Assembly: GCA_963830065.1 (NCBI GenBank)
Contig: CAWHLA010000005.1
Coordinates: 1-64,000 of the forward strand
From: JACCZR01 sp963830065
GTDB lineage: Bacteria > Actinomycetota > Thermoleophilia > Solirubrobacterales > Thermoleophilaceae
Length of the DNA stretch: 64,000 nt
Direction: 5' to 3'
Shown here in pieces: positions 46,884-54,789 of this stretch. The position numbers and the translations under genes are program-made. Below the pieces are notes generated by a model, which saw only the letters and a program-made list of their open reading frames with translations, was not told the DNA's origin and searched no databases. Each line of letters opens with the position of its first letter. Position 1 is the stretch's first letter.

Positions 46884-47825
46884 GTGCCCGAGTTCGCCAA
46901 GCCCGCCGACTTCTCTTTCGCCGTCGACAAGCGGCGCGAGCTGCGTGCGCTGCGTGGGCACCGGGAGGCGCGAGAAGTTCCGGACAAAAAGGACGACCGG
47001 CTGCTGCTGGCCACCTGGAACATCGCCAACTTCGAGGTCCAGGACCGCGAGGCTGCCCATCTCGACCTGATCGCGGAAATCGTCGGCTGGTTCGACCTGA
47101 TCGCCGTGCAGGAGATACGGGACGACGTCACGGGGCTCCGCGGGCTGAAGGAACGTCTGCCGCGGCAGTGGCGGATCCTGTTCAGCGAGGCCTCGGGAAA
47201 CGACGAGCGCCAGGCCTTCATCTATGACTCGAGCAAGGTCGCCGTGGGGGAGAAGGTGGGCAAGCTCACCGTCCCCCCGCCCAGCCTCGAGCACGCCGGC
47301 GGCCAGGGGTTCCGCGGCTTCGACCGCAACCCGTACCTGGCGAGCTTCCACGCCGGCGACCTCACCTTCCTGCTGGCCAACGTCCACTCCATCTGGGGCG
47401 GAACCGGCGCCGACGACCTGCGTCGAAGGACGGCGGAGACCAGGGCCGTGGCGTGGTGGTGCGACAAGCGCGCGAAGGATCCGAACAGGTACTCCGACGA
47501 CATCTTCGCCCTTGGCGACTTCAACCTCCCGAAGGCGGCGGCCGGCGAGCCGATCTTCGACGAGCTGACGCGGCGCGGCCTGCGGCTGCCAGAGCACCAG
47601 ACCGTGATCGGGACGACCATCGCCCGCCAGGAGAAGCACTACGACCAGGTGGCCTACCTGCCCCGCCATAGCCAGGCCGACCTGACCGGCAGCCACGGCG
47701 TGTTCGACTACGACTCGGTGCTGTTCCACGACCTGTGGGAGGACCGCGGGGACGTCGACTACGACCGCTACGCGAAGTGGTCGATCTCAGACCACCGGCC
47801 GCTCTGGGTGGAACTGGCCATCTGA
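46884..47825 (+). CDS. Endonuclease/exonuclease/phosphatase (EEP) family protein
   Basis: A 313-residue protein with the EEP (DNase I-like) motifs: TWNIANF, VQEIRDD (metal Glu), LANVHSIWGG (catalytic His), FALGDFNLPK (Asp/Asn) and the C-terminal SDHRPLWVEL. It should be a Mg-dependent phosphodiesterase acting on nucleic acid or another phosphoester. GTG start. No signal peptide. Confidence 0.88.
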   Translation: MPEFAKPADFSFAVDKRRELRALRGHREAREVPDKKDDRLLLATWNIANFEVQDREAAHLDLIAEIVGWFDLIAVQEIRDDVTGLRGLKERLPRQWRILFSEASGNDERQAFIYDSSKVAVGEKVGKLTVPPPSLEHAGGQGFRGFDRNPYLASFHAGDLTFLLANVHSIWGGTGADDLRRRTAETRAVAWWCDKRAKDPNRYSDDIFALGDFNLPKAAAGEPIFDELTRRGLRLPEHQTVIGTTIARQEKHYDQVAYLPRHSQADLTGSHGVFDYDSVLFHDLWEDRGDVDYDRYAKWSISDHRPLWVELAI

Positions 47826-47899
47826 GCTCTGTGACGTTGTCTCGGCAGGCCCGGCGGAGTACGGTCGGATCACGAGGCAACGATTGAGGGAGAGGCAGA

Positions 47900-48229
47900 T
47901 TGGTCGCACGCGTAACCCACGTTCAGGTTGACCCAAGCGCGGTCGAGGAGTCGATTCGGCTCTTCGACGAGTCGGTCGTCCCGGCCGCCGAGCAGGAAGC
48001 CGGTTTCATGGGCGCGCTGCTCTTGACGCGGGAGGACGGGCGAGCACTCGCCATAGACCTCTGCGACACGATCGAGAACCTCCGCGAGAACGAGCGGAAC
48101 GGCTTCTACCAGACGCAGGTGGCGAAGTTCGCGGACAAGGTCACCGGGCGCCCGTCGCGCGAGTTCTACGAGGTCGGCGTCGCCCGCGGGGTGCGCGGCG
48201 GACCGGAGTTGCTCAGCGAAGTGGAGTGA
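47900..48229 (+). CDS. Dimeric alpha/beta-barrel (ABM-like) protein
   Basis: A 109-residue protein with the ABM-like pattern: strand VARVTHVQVDP, helix EESIRLFDESVVPAAEQE, strand GFMGALLLTREDGRALAIDL, helix ENERNGFYQTQVAKFAD, final strand. Such proteins are heme- or cofactor-free oxygenases, or signal proteins. TTG start with GGGAGAGG upstream. Its 3' end overlaps the convergent R2lox-like gene. Confidence 0.65.
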   Translation: MVARVTHVQVDPSAVEESIRLFDESVVPAAEQEAGFMGALLLTREDGRALAIDLCDTIENLRENERNGFYQTQVAKFADKVTGRPSREFYEVGVARGVRGGPELLSEVE

Positions 48230-48980
48230 CGGCCGCTGCCAGCCCGGCGGCTCGCAGCCGGCGATGGTGCAGGTACAGCACGTGCTCGCGAAGGCGTTGG
48301 GGAACGGCCTCGCCCCAGACCTCCACCGCGTCATAGGCCGCGTCAACGGCGTCAGGCGGGACGCCGTTTCCGGTCGCCGACAGCACGCTGGTCCCGAAGC
48401 CGATGTGCCAGCGCTCGTCGCGCAGCACCAGCTCGAGGCCGAGGCGTAACCCCGGAAGCGAGCGATCCTCCACCAGTTCGAGCAGTGCCAGCTGGCCCGC
48501 CGTGAAGACCACCCCTTCGAGCACCAGGTGGTAGAGGGCGATGGCCGCCTCCAGCGTCGAGGCGTCTCGTTCCAGGCGCCGGGTGGTGGCGGCAAGGCGT
48601 CGCTCGAACAAGTCGAGGAAGTCCGCGCCCACCTCCGCCCGCAGCGCCTCCCGGCGGTCGGCTGCGGTGGCTCCCGTGACGGCCATGACGTCGCAGACAT
48701 ACCGGTCGAAGAAACGGGCGTGACGCGCCTCGTCGCCGGCCTGCAGGCGAAAGCAGGTCGCCGCCTCGCGGTCGGGCGCCGCCACGGCGAAAGCGCCCAG
48801 CTCGTCGGCTACCCGGGCTTCTCCCAGGCAGAAGCCCGCCACCAGCGCCCGCAGAGACTCGCGCCGCTCGGGCGCAAGCCTGGGCCAGGCCTCCTGGTCC
48901 TCCTTCAGATCGAGCGACTCCTCCTGCCATTGGAGCGAGCGCGCTGTGCGGACGAAGTGGCCGTAGCCGGCTACGAACAC
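48213..48980 (-). CDS. R2-like ligand-binding oxidase paralogue (shorter)
   Basis: A 255-residue protein of the ribonucleotide-reductase R2 fold. Metal ligands are Glu54 (CLGEARV), Glu84 and His87 (DEARH), Glu155 (VLEG), Glu189 and His192 (DERWH). Val57 and Tyr150 occupy the positions that form the Val-Tyr ether crosslink in R2lox. It lies 13 bases after its larger paralogue. GTG start. It lacks the catalytic radical features of true R2, so it is an oxidase-type protein. Confidence 0.8.
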   Translation of the reverse strand: MFVAGYGHFVRTARSLQWQEESLDLKEDQEAWPRLAPERRESLRALVAGFCLGEARVADELGAFAVAAPDREAATCFRLQAGDEARHARFFDRYVCDVMAVTGATAADRREALRAEVGADFLDLFERRLAATTRRLERDASTLEAAIALYHLVLEGVVFTAGQLALLELVEDRSLPGLRLGLELVLRDERWHIGFGTSVLSATGNGVPPDAVDAAYDAVEVWGEAVPQRLREHVLYLHHRRLRAAGLAAAVTPLR

Positions 48981-48993
48981 CAGCGCGCGCCCG

Positions 48994-49896
48994 TCAGCCG
49001 ACCGACAGAGGCACGCCGATCGCCTTCAGCCGTCGGGACAGTGCGTTGAAGGCGAACTCGTTGACCTCCTGCGAGCTGTAACCGAGCAGCTCCCAGTCGC
49101 TCTCGGGGTCCTCGCCCGGAGGCACGAGCACTCCCGCCGCCACGGGCACGAGCTCCTGGAGCCGGTGCCGCATGCGCTCCGCCAGCGAGTCGTCCTGGCC
49201 GGCGCTCTGGGTAAGGAACCAGGTGCCGTAGGCGACGTGGCGGTGCTCGTCACGGGCGACGTTCCCGAAGCCCTCGACGAAGCCGGGCAGGATGCCCTCG
49301 TTCTCGAAGTAGTCGGTGATGAACTTCTGCCCGGTCAAGGCGAGCGTGCCTTCGATGACCATGTGGTAGATGGTCACGAACTCGACCTTGGCCGCCCGGT
49401 CGGTGGGGTCGGAGATCAGCCGCCTGCCCGCCTCGACCAGCTCGGTGTCGAACAGCTTCACAAAGGCCTCGTTGAGCTCTTCGCGCACGCGCTGGAGGCG
49501 GTCGTCGAAGGCCTCCTGCTCGAAGCCGGCGACTTCCCGGTAGAAGCGGTCGAAGAACTTCATGTGCCGGGCCTCGTCGACCTGCTGAGTGGTGAGGAAT
49601 GCCTCTTCGTCCTCGTCGTCGTAGGCCATGACCAAGCCGGAGAACTGCGTGGTCACGCGTTCCTCCCCGATGAAGAACGAGGAGAGCAGCCAGACCACCT
49701 GAGCCTTCCGCTCCTCGCTGAGGTTCGCCCAGTCTTTCTTGTCCTGCTCGAAGTCGAGCTCCTGCACCGACCACTGCTGGGTCTCCCAGAGGTCATAGAG
49801 CTTCTTGGGATCCATCAGCTTCAGCTTGCGGGCGTCCTCTTCCCTCTCGACGGTCCCCGGGTCCCCCTGCTGAACCAGTTCCTCGAGCGTGCTCAT
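48994..49896 (-). CDS. R2-like ligand-binding oxidase (R2lox)
   Basis: A 300-residue member of the Mn/Fe R2lox group. Ligands: Glu78 (IGEERV), Glu108 and His111 (DEARH), Glu182 (VIEG), Glu217 and His220 (DEHRH). Val81 and Tyr177 sit at the spacing of the crosslinking pair (Val three after the first Glu, Tyr five before the fourth). R2lox proteins bind a fatty-acid-like ligand and activate O2; the natural substrate is unknown. ATG start with GGAGGAGG. First gene of a two-gene run with its paralogue. Confidence 0.88.
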   Translation of the reverse strand: MSTLEELVQQGDPGTVEREEDARKLKLMDPKKLYDLWETQQWSVQELDFEQDKKDWANLSEERKAQVVWLLSSFFIGEERVTTQFSGLVMAYDDEDEEAFLTTQQVDEARHMKFFDRFYREVAGFEQEAFDDRLQRVREELNEAFVKLFDTELVEAGRRLISDPTDRAAKVEFVTIYHMVIEGTLALTGQKFITDYFENEGILPGFVEGFGNVARDEHRHVAYGTWFLTQSAGQDDSLAERMRHRLQELVPVAAGVLVPPGEDPESDWELLGYSSQEVNEFAFNALSRRLKAIGVPLSVG

Positions 49897-49932
49897 CGGT
49901 GCCTCCTCCTCGGGTGCCGCGGCCCCGTGATC

Positions 49933-50003
49933 CTCACAGGTGCGTGTAAAGCGCGAGCATGATCAGAGGCGAGGACCCCGGGCGCGTACCTCGAACCTGT
50001 GAG
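49933..50003. promoter_or_regulatory. Long-spaced inverted repeat between divergent genes
   Basis: CTCACAGGT (49933-49941) and ACCTGTGAG (49995-50003) are perfect 9-bp arms 53 bases apart, in the spacer between the R2lox pair and the ATPase pair. Two operator half-sites for one regulator are plausible. Confidence 0.4.
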
Positions 50004-50042
50004 ACGCAAGGGCCGCTTGCCGCTACGACAGACGGGGTGACC

Positions 50043-50768
50043 GTGAGCACGTCTAGCAACGCCAAGGTCGGGGCCGGGGTGGCAGCCGTCCTCACCTTCA
50101 TCGGAGTCGCAGTGCCGGCGTTGGCGAACGCGCTTGATCCGACGCTTCTCCTCAATGGCCTGGTGGCGATCGGGATCGGCGCTGTCACCGGGCTCGGCCA
50201 GCGTCGTCTGGCTCGGCGCCACCAGCGAAGTGCGCTCGAGGGTGCGCTGCGACTCTGGCCGCCGAGGCGGCTGAAGGACACCGGACTCGCGCCGCTCGGC
50301 GTTCACCCGCCGAATGAGCCGAGCGCCTACATCGAGCGCCCGAACGACGAAGACAAACGGGTTCACGAGGCTGTCGGCGGGTCGCACACCGTCGTCATTC
50401 ACGGCGAGGAGGGCGTGGGGAAATCGCGCGCGGCCCGGGAGGCGGCCCGAGAGGTGTGCGGAGAGCACGTGGCCTTCGTGCCGCTGAACGCGGAGGCACT
50501 GCGCCTCATCGCAGACCGCAGCGTCGAGATGAACCTGCCAAAGAAGCCGGTCTGTCTGTGGCTCGACAGCGTGGAGCGGTTCATCGAAGCCCTGGATATG
50601 CGCGCTCTGCACTCCTTACGGCAGCTGACTCCCGAGGGGGTCAAGATCGTTGCCACCCTTCGAACCGAGGACTGGAAGAAGTTGCTCGGCGGCGAGAGCG
50701 GCAAACAGCGCGAAGCAGCCCGCGCGCTCGAAGAGCAGGCGACCGTGATCAAGCTCGATCCACGGTGA
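50043..50768 (+). CDS. Membrane-anchored P-loop NTPase, short STAND-like
   Basis: A 241-residue protein. Two hydrophobic segments (about 9-30 and 34-52) are followed by a linker and an NTPase core: Walker A GEEGVGKSRA, Walker B VCLWLDSVERF and a sensor-like VKIVATLRTEDW. The PLGVHPPNEP... IERPNDEDKRV lead-in resembles actinobacterial STAND-type proteins that continue into long repeat domains; here the protein stops shortly after the sensor strand. GTG 50043 is preferred, as an in-frame ATG at 49959 adds an unlikely N-terminus. Overlaps the next gene (GTGA). Confidence 0.65.
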   Translation: MSTSSNAKVGAGVAAVLTFIGVAVPALANALDPTLLLNGLVAIGIGAVTGLGQRRLARRHQRSALEGALRLWPPRRLKDTGLAPLGVHPPNEPSAYIERPNDEDKRVHEAVGGSHTVVIHGEEGVGKSRAAREAAREVCGEHVAFVPLNAEALRLIADRSVEMNLPKKPVCLWLDSVERFIEALDMRALHSLRQLTPEGVKIVATLRTEDWKKLLGGESGKQREAARALEEQATVIKLDPR

Positions 50769-51847
50769 CGAAGCTGCCGCGCACCAGGAACCCGCTACGA
50801 CGGGCATCCGACCCCAAAGACGTGAGGGTGACCAAACGCTGGTGGCGCGACTGGGCCTATCGGATCTGGGGCTTGGTGCTCCTCGGCGTTCTTGTCCTGG
50901 GCATCTTCGCCGGCTTCGGGTACTTCGGTGGCCTGGTCAAGCCCCCACCCATCAGCGAGCAGATCGAGAAGGAGAAGAGCAACGTTCTGAGGGCCCCCAA
51001 TGGTCGCCACGTGGTCGTGGACGAGCGCGTCCACTTTCACGGCGGCGAGGCCGACTCGTGGGTACTCGTGGTTCAGGACCGCAAGACCCACGACGAGTTC
51101 GACGCACTGGCCCGAAGCGGCAAGGATCCACCGCCACCGTCGGACGAGCTGCGGGTCTACGACGTGCAGGGCGGGCGCCTGAAGCTGAAGCTCCACTTCC
51201 AGCCGAAGCCCGTCAACAAGTATGCAGCGGCGTGGCGGACGATCGCCGGCTCCACCTTTGCCACCGACTACGACAAGGATCGCTCCAAGGAAGTAATCGC
51301 CGGCTACGAGATTCCGGGTAGGGCCAGCTCTGCCGCGGTGCCGTTCGCCATCGCCTGGGGTCGCGGCGGATACCGGCTGGAGCCGTTGACCCCTGAACCA
51401 CCAGAGCTATCTCGCCCCGGGCTCGACCGTGCAGGGGTCAAGTACCGCCGCGAGGCGTACGTGCGGCGGTTGTTTGTGAACCGGGTCACCCGGGAGCCCT
51501 TCCGAGACCTGACGCTCGAGGGGTACAGAGTCCAGGCCTTGGCGCTCACAGAGAAGCCGGCCCCACGACTTCTGACCGGGTACTTCACCAAGGACCCGGA
51601 CGCGGGGAGGGTCGTCGGATACCCGAGCGGCACAAGGGTCATGGAGCTGCAAGCCAGCCAGATCCGCACGAGCAAGCTCGCGCCGCGCCCATGCACTCCC
51701 GACAACGTCTATTGCCCGGCGCCCCAGCGCGTGCAGGAGCTGACCGTGCCGCCCGACCGCGGACTCGACAAGTCGCTGATAGCGGCCTGGCAGAAGGTCG
51801 GACCCAAGTGGTCGAGGGAGGTCCGAATAGAGGAACGTCAGCGCTGA
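50765..51847 (+). CDS. Single-pass membrane protein, unknown
   Basis: A 360-residue protein with a basic cytoplasmic N-terminus, one TM helix (about 33-58, IWGLVLLGVLVLGIFAGFGY) and a large, probably external, beta-rich domain. Within it lie HFHGGEADSWVLVVQDRKTH and KLKLHFQPKPVNKYA, and two Cys near 303-309. The GTG overlaps the stop of the NTPase, so the pair is translationally coupled and likely functions together, perhaps as a sensor and an ATPase. No family recognised. Confidence 0.7.
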   Translation: MTKLPRTRNPLRRASDPKDVRVTKRWWRDWAYRIWGLVLLGVLVLGIFAGFGYFGGLVKPPPISEQIEKEKSNVLRAPNGRHVVVDERVHFHGGEADSWVLVVQDRKTHDEFDALARSGKDPPPPSDELRVYDVQGGRLKLKLHFQPKPVNKYAAAWRTIAGSTFATDYDKDRSKEVIAGYEIPGRASSAAVPFAIAWGRGGYRLEPLTPEPPELSRPGLDRAGVKYRREAYVRRLFVNRVTREPFRDLTLEGYRVQALALTEKPAPRLLTGYFTKDPDAGRVVGYPSGTRVMELQASQIRTSKLAPRPCTPDNVYCPAPQRVQELTVPPDRGLDKSLIAAWQKVGPKWSREVRIEERQR

Positions 51848-52893
51848 GCCGGTCTGCACGGGCGTGCGTGCCCGTGCAGCCGCAGATTGAAATCGGGCTG
51901 CCCAGATTTGAACTGGGGACCTCTCCGACCCGAACGGAGCGCGCTACCAGACTGCGCCACAGCCCGTGTGGTGCAGCAGCGGAGGGTATCGGCCGTCAGT
52001 CCTTCCTCTTCGATCGCCTTGCGGAGCGCGTCGTCGATGCCCATCGGGGTGACGTCGAACATCTTCATCGGCTCGGGGTCGGTCACCACCGTCTTCGTGG
52101 CGAGTCCCTCCACCAGCGGCTTGGCCACGCCGGCGTCGACGGGGGTGACCAGGCCGATCCACTGGGACGACAGGTACGGCGAGAGCACCGGGACCGGCAA
52201 CTTGGGCCGGGGGCGGCGGCCCAGCGCGCGGGCCATGCTGTCGAGCATGTCCTTGTAGGAGAGGACGTCGGGCCCGCCGATCTGGACCTCCCTCGCGCGT
52301 GACTCCTCGATCCGAGGGGCCTGCGACAGGAAGGCGATCACGTCGTCGCTGGCCACCGGCTGGGTCGGGGTGTTCAGCCACGACGGAGCGATCATCACCG
52401 GCAGCCTTCGCACCAGGTGGCGAAGGGTCTGGTACGACTCGCTGCCCGCGCCCACGACCATCGCCGCGCGGAAGTAGGTGAGGTCCGGGCCCTCCTCGCC
52501 GAGGATTCGGGCGGTCTCCGCGCGGCTCTTCAGGTGCTTCGACGAGGGGTCCTCGCCCAGGCCGCCGAGATACACCGCCCGGTCCACGCTCTCCGCCTTC
52601 ATGGCCCGGGCGAAGTTGCCGGCGGTCTCGCGCTCTCGGTCGACGAAGTCCTTTTCCGAGCCCCGGCCCATCCCGTGGACGAGGTAGTAGGCCACGTCGA
52701 CGTCCTCGCCCGCGCCGTTCAGGGAATCGGGTTTCATCACGTCGCCCTCGTGCAGCTCGGCTCCGGCGTCGGCGAGGTCTTGCGCGCGGGAGGAGTCGCG
52801 AACCAGGCAGCGGACGTCGTACCCCTCGTCGAGGAGCCTGCGGGCGAGCAGCCCGCCCACGAACCCGGTGGCGCCGGTGACCAGTGCGCGCAT
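51838..52893 (-). CDS. NAD(P)-binding epimerase-like protein, frame running through tRNA-Pro
   Basis: An atypical SDR (NmrA/DUF2867-like) protein. ALVTGATGFVGGLLARRL is the NAD(P) site; YYLVHGMGRGS, VYLGGLGEDP and FRAAMVVGAGSESYQTLRHL are typical of this subgroup. Useful sequence ends about residue 308 (EEEGLTADTLR). The last 43 codons are the tRNA-Pro gene read as protein (VAQSGSALRSGRRG...) plus the hairpin. The frame has no stop before the tRNA, so the native stop was lost or translation ends on a processed mRNA. ATG start. Confidence 0.8.
   Translation of the reverse strand: MRALVTGATGFVGGLLARRLLDEGYDVRCLVRDSSRAQDLADAGAELHEGDVMKPDSLNGAGEDVDVAYYLVHGMGRGSEKDFVDRERETAGNFARAMKAESVDRAVYLGGLGEDPSSKHLKSRAETARILGEEGPDLTYFRAAMVVGAGSESYQTLRHLVRRLPVMIAPSWLNTPTQPVASDDVIAFLSQAPRIEESRAREVQIGGPDVLSYKDMLDSMARALGRRPRPKLPVPVLSPYLSSQWIGLVTPVDAGVAKPLVEGLATKTVVTDPEPMKMFDVTPMGIDDALRKAIEEEGLTADTLRCCTTRAVAQSGSALRSGRRGPQFKSGQPDFNLRLHGHARPCRPAQR
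51854..51879. terminator. Strong hairpin between convergent transcripts
   Basis: A perfect 10-bp stem CTGCACGGGC/GCCCGTGCAG with a 6-base loop lies between the stop of the plus-strand membrane gene and the 3' end of the minus-strand tRNA-Pro. It can serve both strands. No T-run is present. Confidence 0.55.
51893..51966 (-). tRNA. tRNA-Pro (anticodon CGG)
   Basis: Read on the minus strand: acceptor CGGGCTG pairs with CAGCCCG, the D-arm is GGCGCAGTCTGGTAGCGC, the anticodon stem CTCCG/CGGAG holds the loop TTCGGGT (anticodon CGG, codon CCG), and the T-arm is CCCAG-TTCAAAT-CTGGG. The discriminator is A and CCA is not encoded. The anticodon and CGGG acceptor start fit proline. It lies within the 3' part of an open frame on the same strand. 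Confidence 0.95.
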
Positions 52894-52959
52894 GCCAGGG
52901 CTACGTTGCCCGGATCACCTGCGTTCACGCCGGAAGTCGATTGCCATACTCGGGCCGCG

Positions 52960-54126
52960 GTGAAGGCTCGGGCGTTGACGATCTGCGGCCTTGCCCTCGG
53001 GGGCCTGTGCGCGGCGGCCGCGTCGGTGGGCGCCGACGAGCGCGCAACGGCGGCCGCCAGCCCCGCGCTCCAGCGGGTCGGCCAGTTCGACACCCCGACC
53101 TACGTCACCGCGCCCCCCGGGGACACGCGGCGCCTGTTCGTCACCGAGCGCGACGGCGCCATCAAGATCGTGCGCGACGGGAAGGAGCTGAACACCCCGT
53201 TCCTCGACATCCGGTCACGGGTGTCCACCGTGGGCGAGGGTGGGCTGCTCTCGATCGCATTCCCGCCCGACTACGCGCGGTCACGGCGCTTCTACGTCTA
53301 CTACACCGACCGGGGCGGGAACATCCGCATCGACGAGTTCCTGCGCTCGGCCGGCGACCCCGACGGCGTGCAGGGCGGCTCGCGGCGCACCGTCCTCAAG
53401 CAGAACCACCACAACCGCAACCACAAGGGCGGCCAGCTTCAGTTCGGGCCGGACGGGGTGCTCTACGCCGGCCTGGGCGACGGGGGCGGGTCGGACTCGC
53501 TCCGCAACGCCCAGTCGCTGCGCACCAAGCTCGGCAAGATCCTGCGCATCGACCCCCGCCGGACGCGCACCGGCGCGTACCACGTCCCACGGAGCAACCC
53601 CTTCCGGCGCCGGCGCGGCGTGCGCAAGGAGATCTTCTCGTTCGGCCTGCGCAACCCGTACCGCTTCTCGTTCGACCGCCAGAAGGGCCACATGCTGATC
53701 GCCGACGTCGGTCAAGGCGCCCGGGAGGAGGTCGACCTCGTTCGTACCCGGCGGACGCGCCGCGCGCCTCGTGGCGGCCAGAACTTCGGTTGGAGCATCT
53801 TCGAGGGGACGCGCCGCTTCCGCGCCGGCCGGGTGCGGCGGCATTTCCGCCCCGCCCTGCAGCGCGGTCACTCCGGAGGCGCGTGCGCGATCATCGGTGG
53901 CTATGTGATTCGCGACCGCTCGCTGGGCCGGCTGAACGGCCGCTACGTCTACGGCGACCTGTGCGACGCGAACGTGCGCATCACCGGGTTCCGGCGTGGC
54001 CGGGCGCGAGGTGACAAGCGCCTGGGCGTGAGGGCGCCGCGGCTGCTCTCCTTTGGCCAGGACGCTGCCGGGCACATCTACACGACTTCCGATGACGGAA
54101 GCGTGAGCCGCCTGGTCCTGCGCTGA
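52960..54126 (+). CDS. PQQ-dependent sugar dehydrogenase-like protein (soluble GDH/YliI family)
   Basis: A 388-residue secreted beta-propeller. A signal peptide (about 1-26, KARALTICGLALGGLCAAAA) precedes TYVTAPPGDTRRLFVTERDG, GEGGLLSIAFPPDY, HKGGQLQFGPDGVLYAGLGD and GLRNPYRFSFDR, the blades typical of glucose/sorbosone dehydrogenases. It should oxidise aldose sugars with PQQ and Ca. GTG start; CATACT nine bases upstream is a possible -10. The C-terminal part is Arg-rich. Confidence 0.88.
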   Translation: MKARALTICGLALGGLCAAAASVGADERATAAASPALQRVGQFDTPTYVTAPPGDTRRLFVTERDGAIKIVRDGKELNTPFLDIRSRVSTVGEGGLLSIAFPPDYARSRRFYVYYTDRGGNIRIDEFLRSAGDPDGVQGGSRRTVLKQNHHNRNHKGGQLQFGPDGVLYAGLGDGGGSDSLRNAQSLRTKLGKILRIDPRRTRTGAYHVPRSNPFRRRRGVRKEIFSFGLRNPYRFSFDRQKGHMLIADVGQGAREEVDLVRTRRTRRAPRGGQNFGWSIFEGTRRFRAGRVRRHFRPALQRGHSGGACAIIGGYVIRDRSLGRLNGRYVYGDLCDANVRITGFRRGRARGDKRLGVRAPRLLSFGQDAAGHIYTTSDDGSVSRLVLR

Positions 54127-54130
54127 CGCG

Positions 54131-54769
54131 CTAGCCGATCGAGACGGTCAGCGCGCCCAGGGGCCCGAGGCCCACGTCAACCCGCTCGCCGGGCTGGACG
54201 GGCTGGGGCGGGGTCAGCGAGCCGGCGATGATCACGTCGCCGCTGCGCAGCTCCTCGCCGGCCTCGCCGAGCAGGCGCCCGACCAGGTCCACCACATCGG
54301 TGAAGTGAGCCGGCGCCTCGCCGGAGGCGCGCAGCTCGTCGTCGACCCGGACTTCGGCCTCGAGACCGGCCGGCATGGCCGGCTGGGCCTCGGCCAGCAC
54401 GAAGCCCCGGTGGAAGATGTTGGCGGCCACGATCCCCTCCGCGTCGGGGGGCGCGTTGCCGGTGTCGACGATCTCGATGGCGGCTCCGTAGCCCGCGATC
54501 TGACCGGCGGGACCCATGTGCAGCGCCACCTCGGGCTCGACCTTGAGCTCGGTGGCGGCGGCTCCGTCGAAGGAGTCCCCATCGTGGAGCCGAGTGGCCG
54601 AGGTGAGGTGGCCGATCACCGACTCGCGCAGCCCGAGCTTGCGCTGAATGTCGGGCACGTTGAGGCCGATCTTCCAGCCCACGCGCTCCGCGCCGGCGTC
54701 CAGCGCGCGGCGCCAGTCGGTCAGCTGGTCCACCAGCGCAGCCACGATGCGGGGGTCGGACTCGGGCAC
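54131..54769 (-). CDS. 2-keto-4-pentenoate hydratase-like (FAH superfamily) protein
   Basis: A 212-residue MhpD-like protein. GWKIGLNVPDIQRKLGL, VEPEVALHMG (metal Glu pair), EIVDTG and DVIIAGSLTPP match hydratases and decarboxylases of catechol meta-cleavage pathways. It is shorter than the usual 260 residues, mainly at the N-terminus. GTG start eight bases after a TAGCGT -10 box shared with the divergent SDR gene. Confidence 0.82.
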   Translation of the reverse strand: MPESDPRIVAALVDQLTDWRRALDAGAERVGWKIGLNVPDIQRKLGLRESVIGHLTSATRLHDGDSFDGAAATELKVEPEVALHMGPAGQIAGYGAAIEIVDTGNAPPDAEGIVAANIFHRGFVLAEAQPAMPAGLEAEVRVDDELRASGEAPAHFTDVVDLVGRLLGEAGEELRSGDVIIAGSLTPPQPVQPGERVDVGLGPLGALTVSIG

Positions 54770-54776
54770 GGGGGCG

Positions 54777-54783
54777 TACGCTA
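54777..54783. promoter_or_regulatory. Bidirectional core promoter with overlapping -10 boxes
   Basis: TACGCT (54777-54782) reads on the plus strand seven bases before GTG 54790. TAGCGT (the complement of 54778-54783) reads on the minus strand eight bases before GTG 54769. The two -10 boxes share five bases, and only 20 bases separate the divergent genes. Confidence 0.55.
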
Positions 54784-54789
54784 CCCGCC

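Noticed and set aside
49959..50042. Upstream ATG start for the P-loop NTPase
   Set aside because: The added 28 residues look non-coding and have no ribosome binding site; GTG 50043 begins right before the hydrophobic segment.
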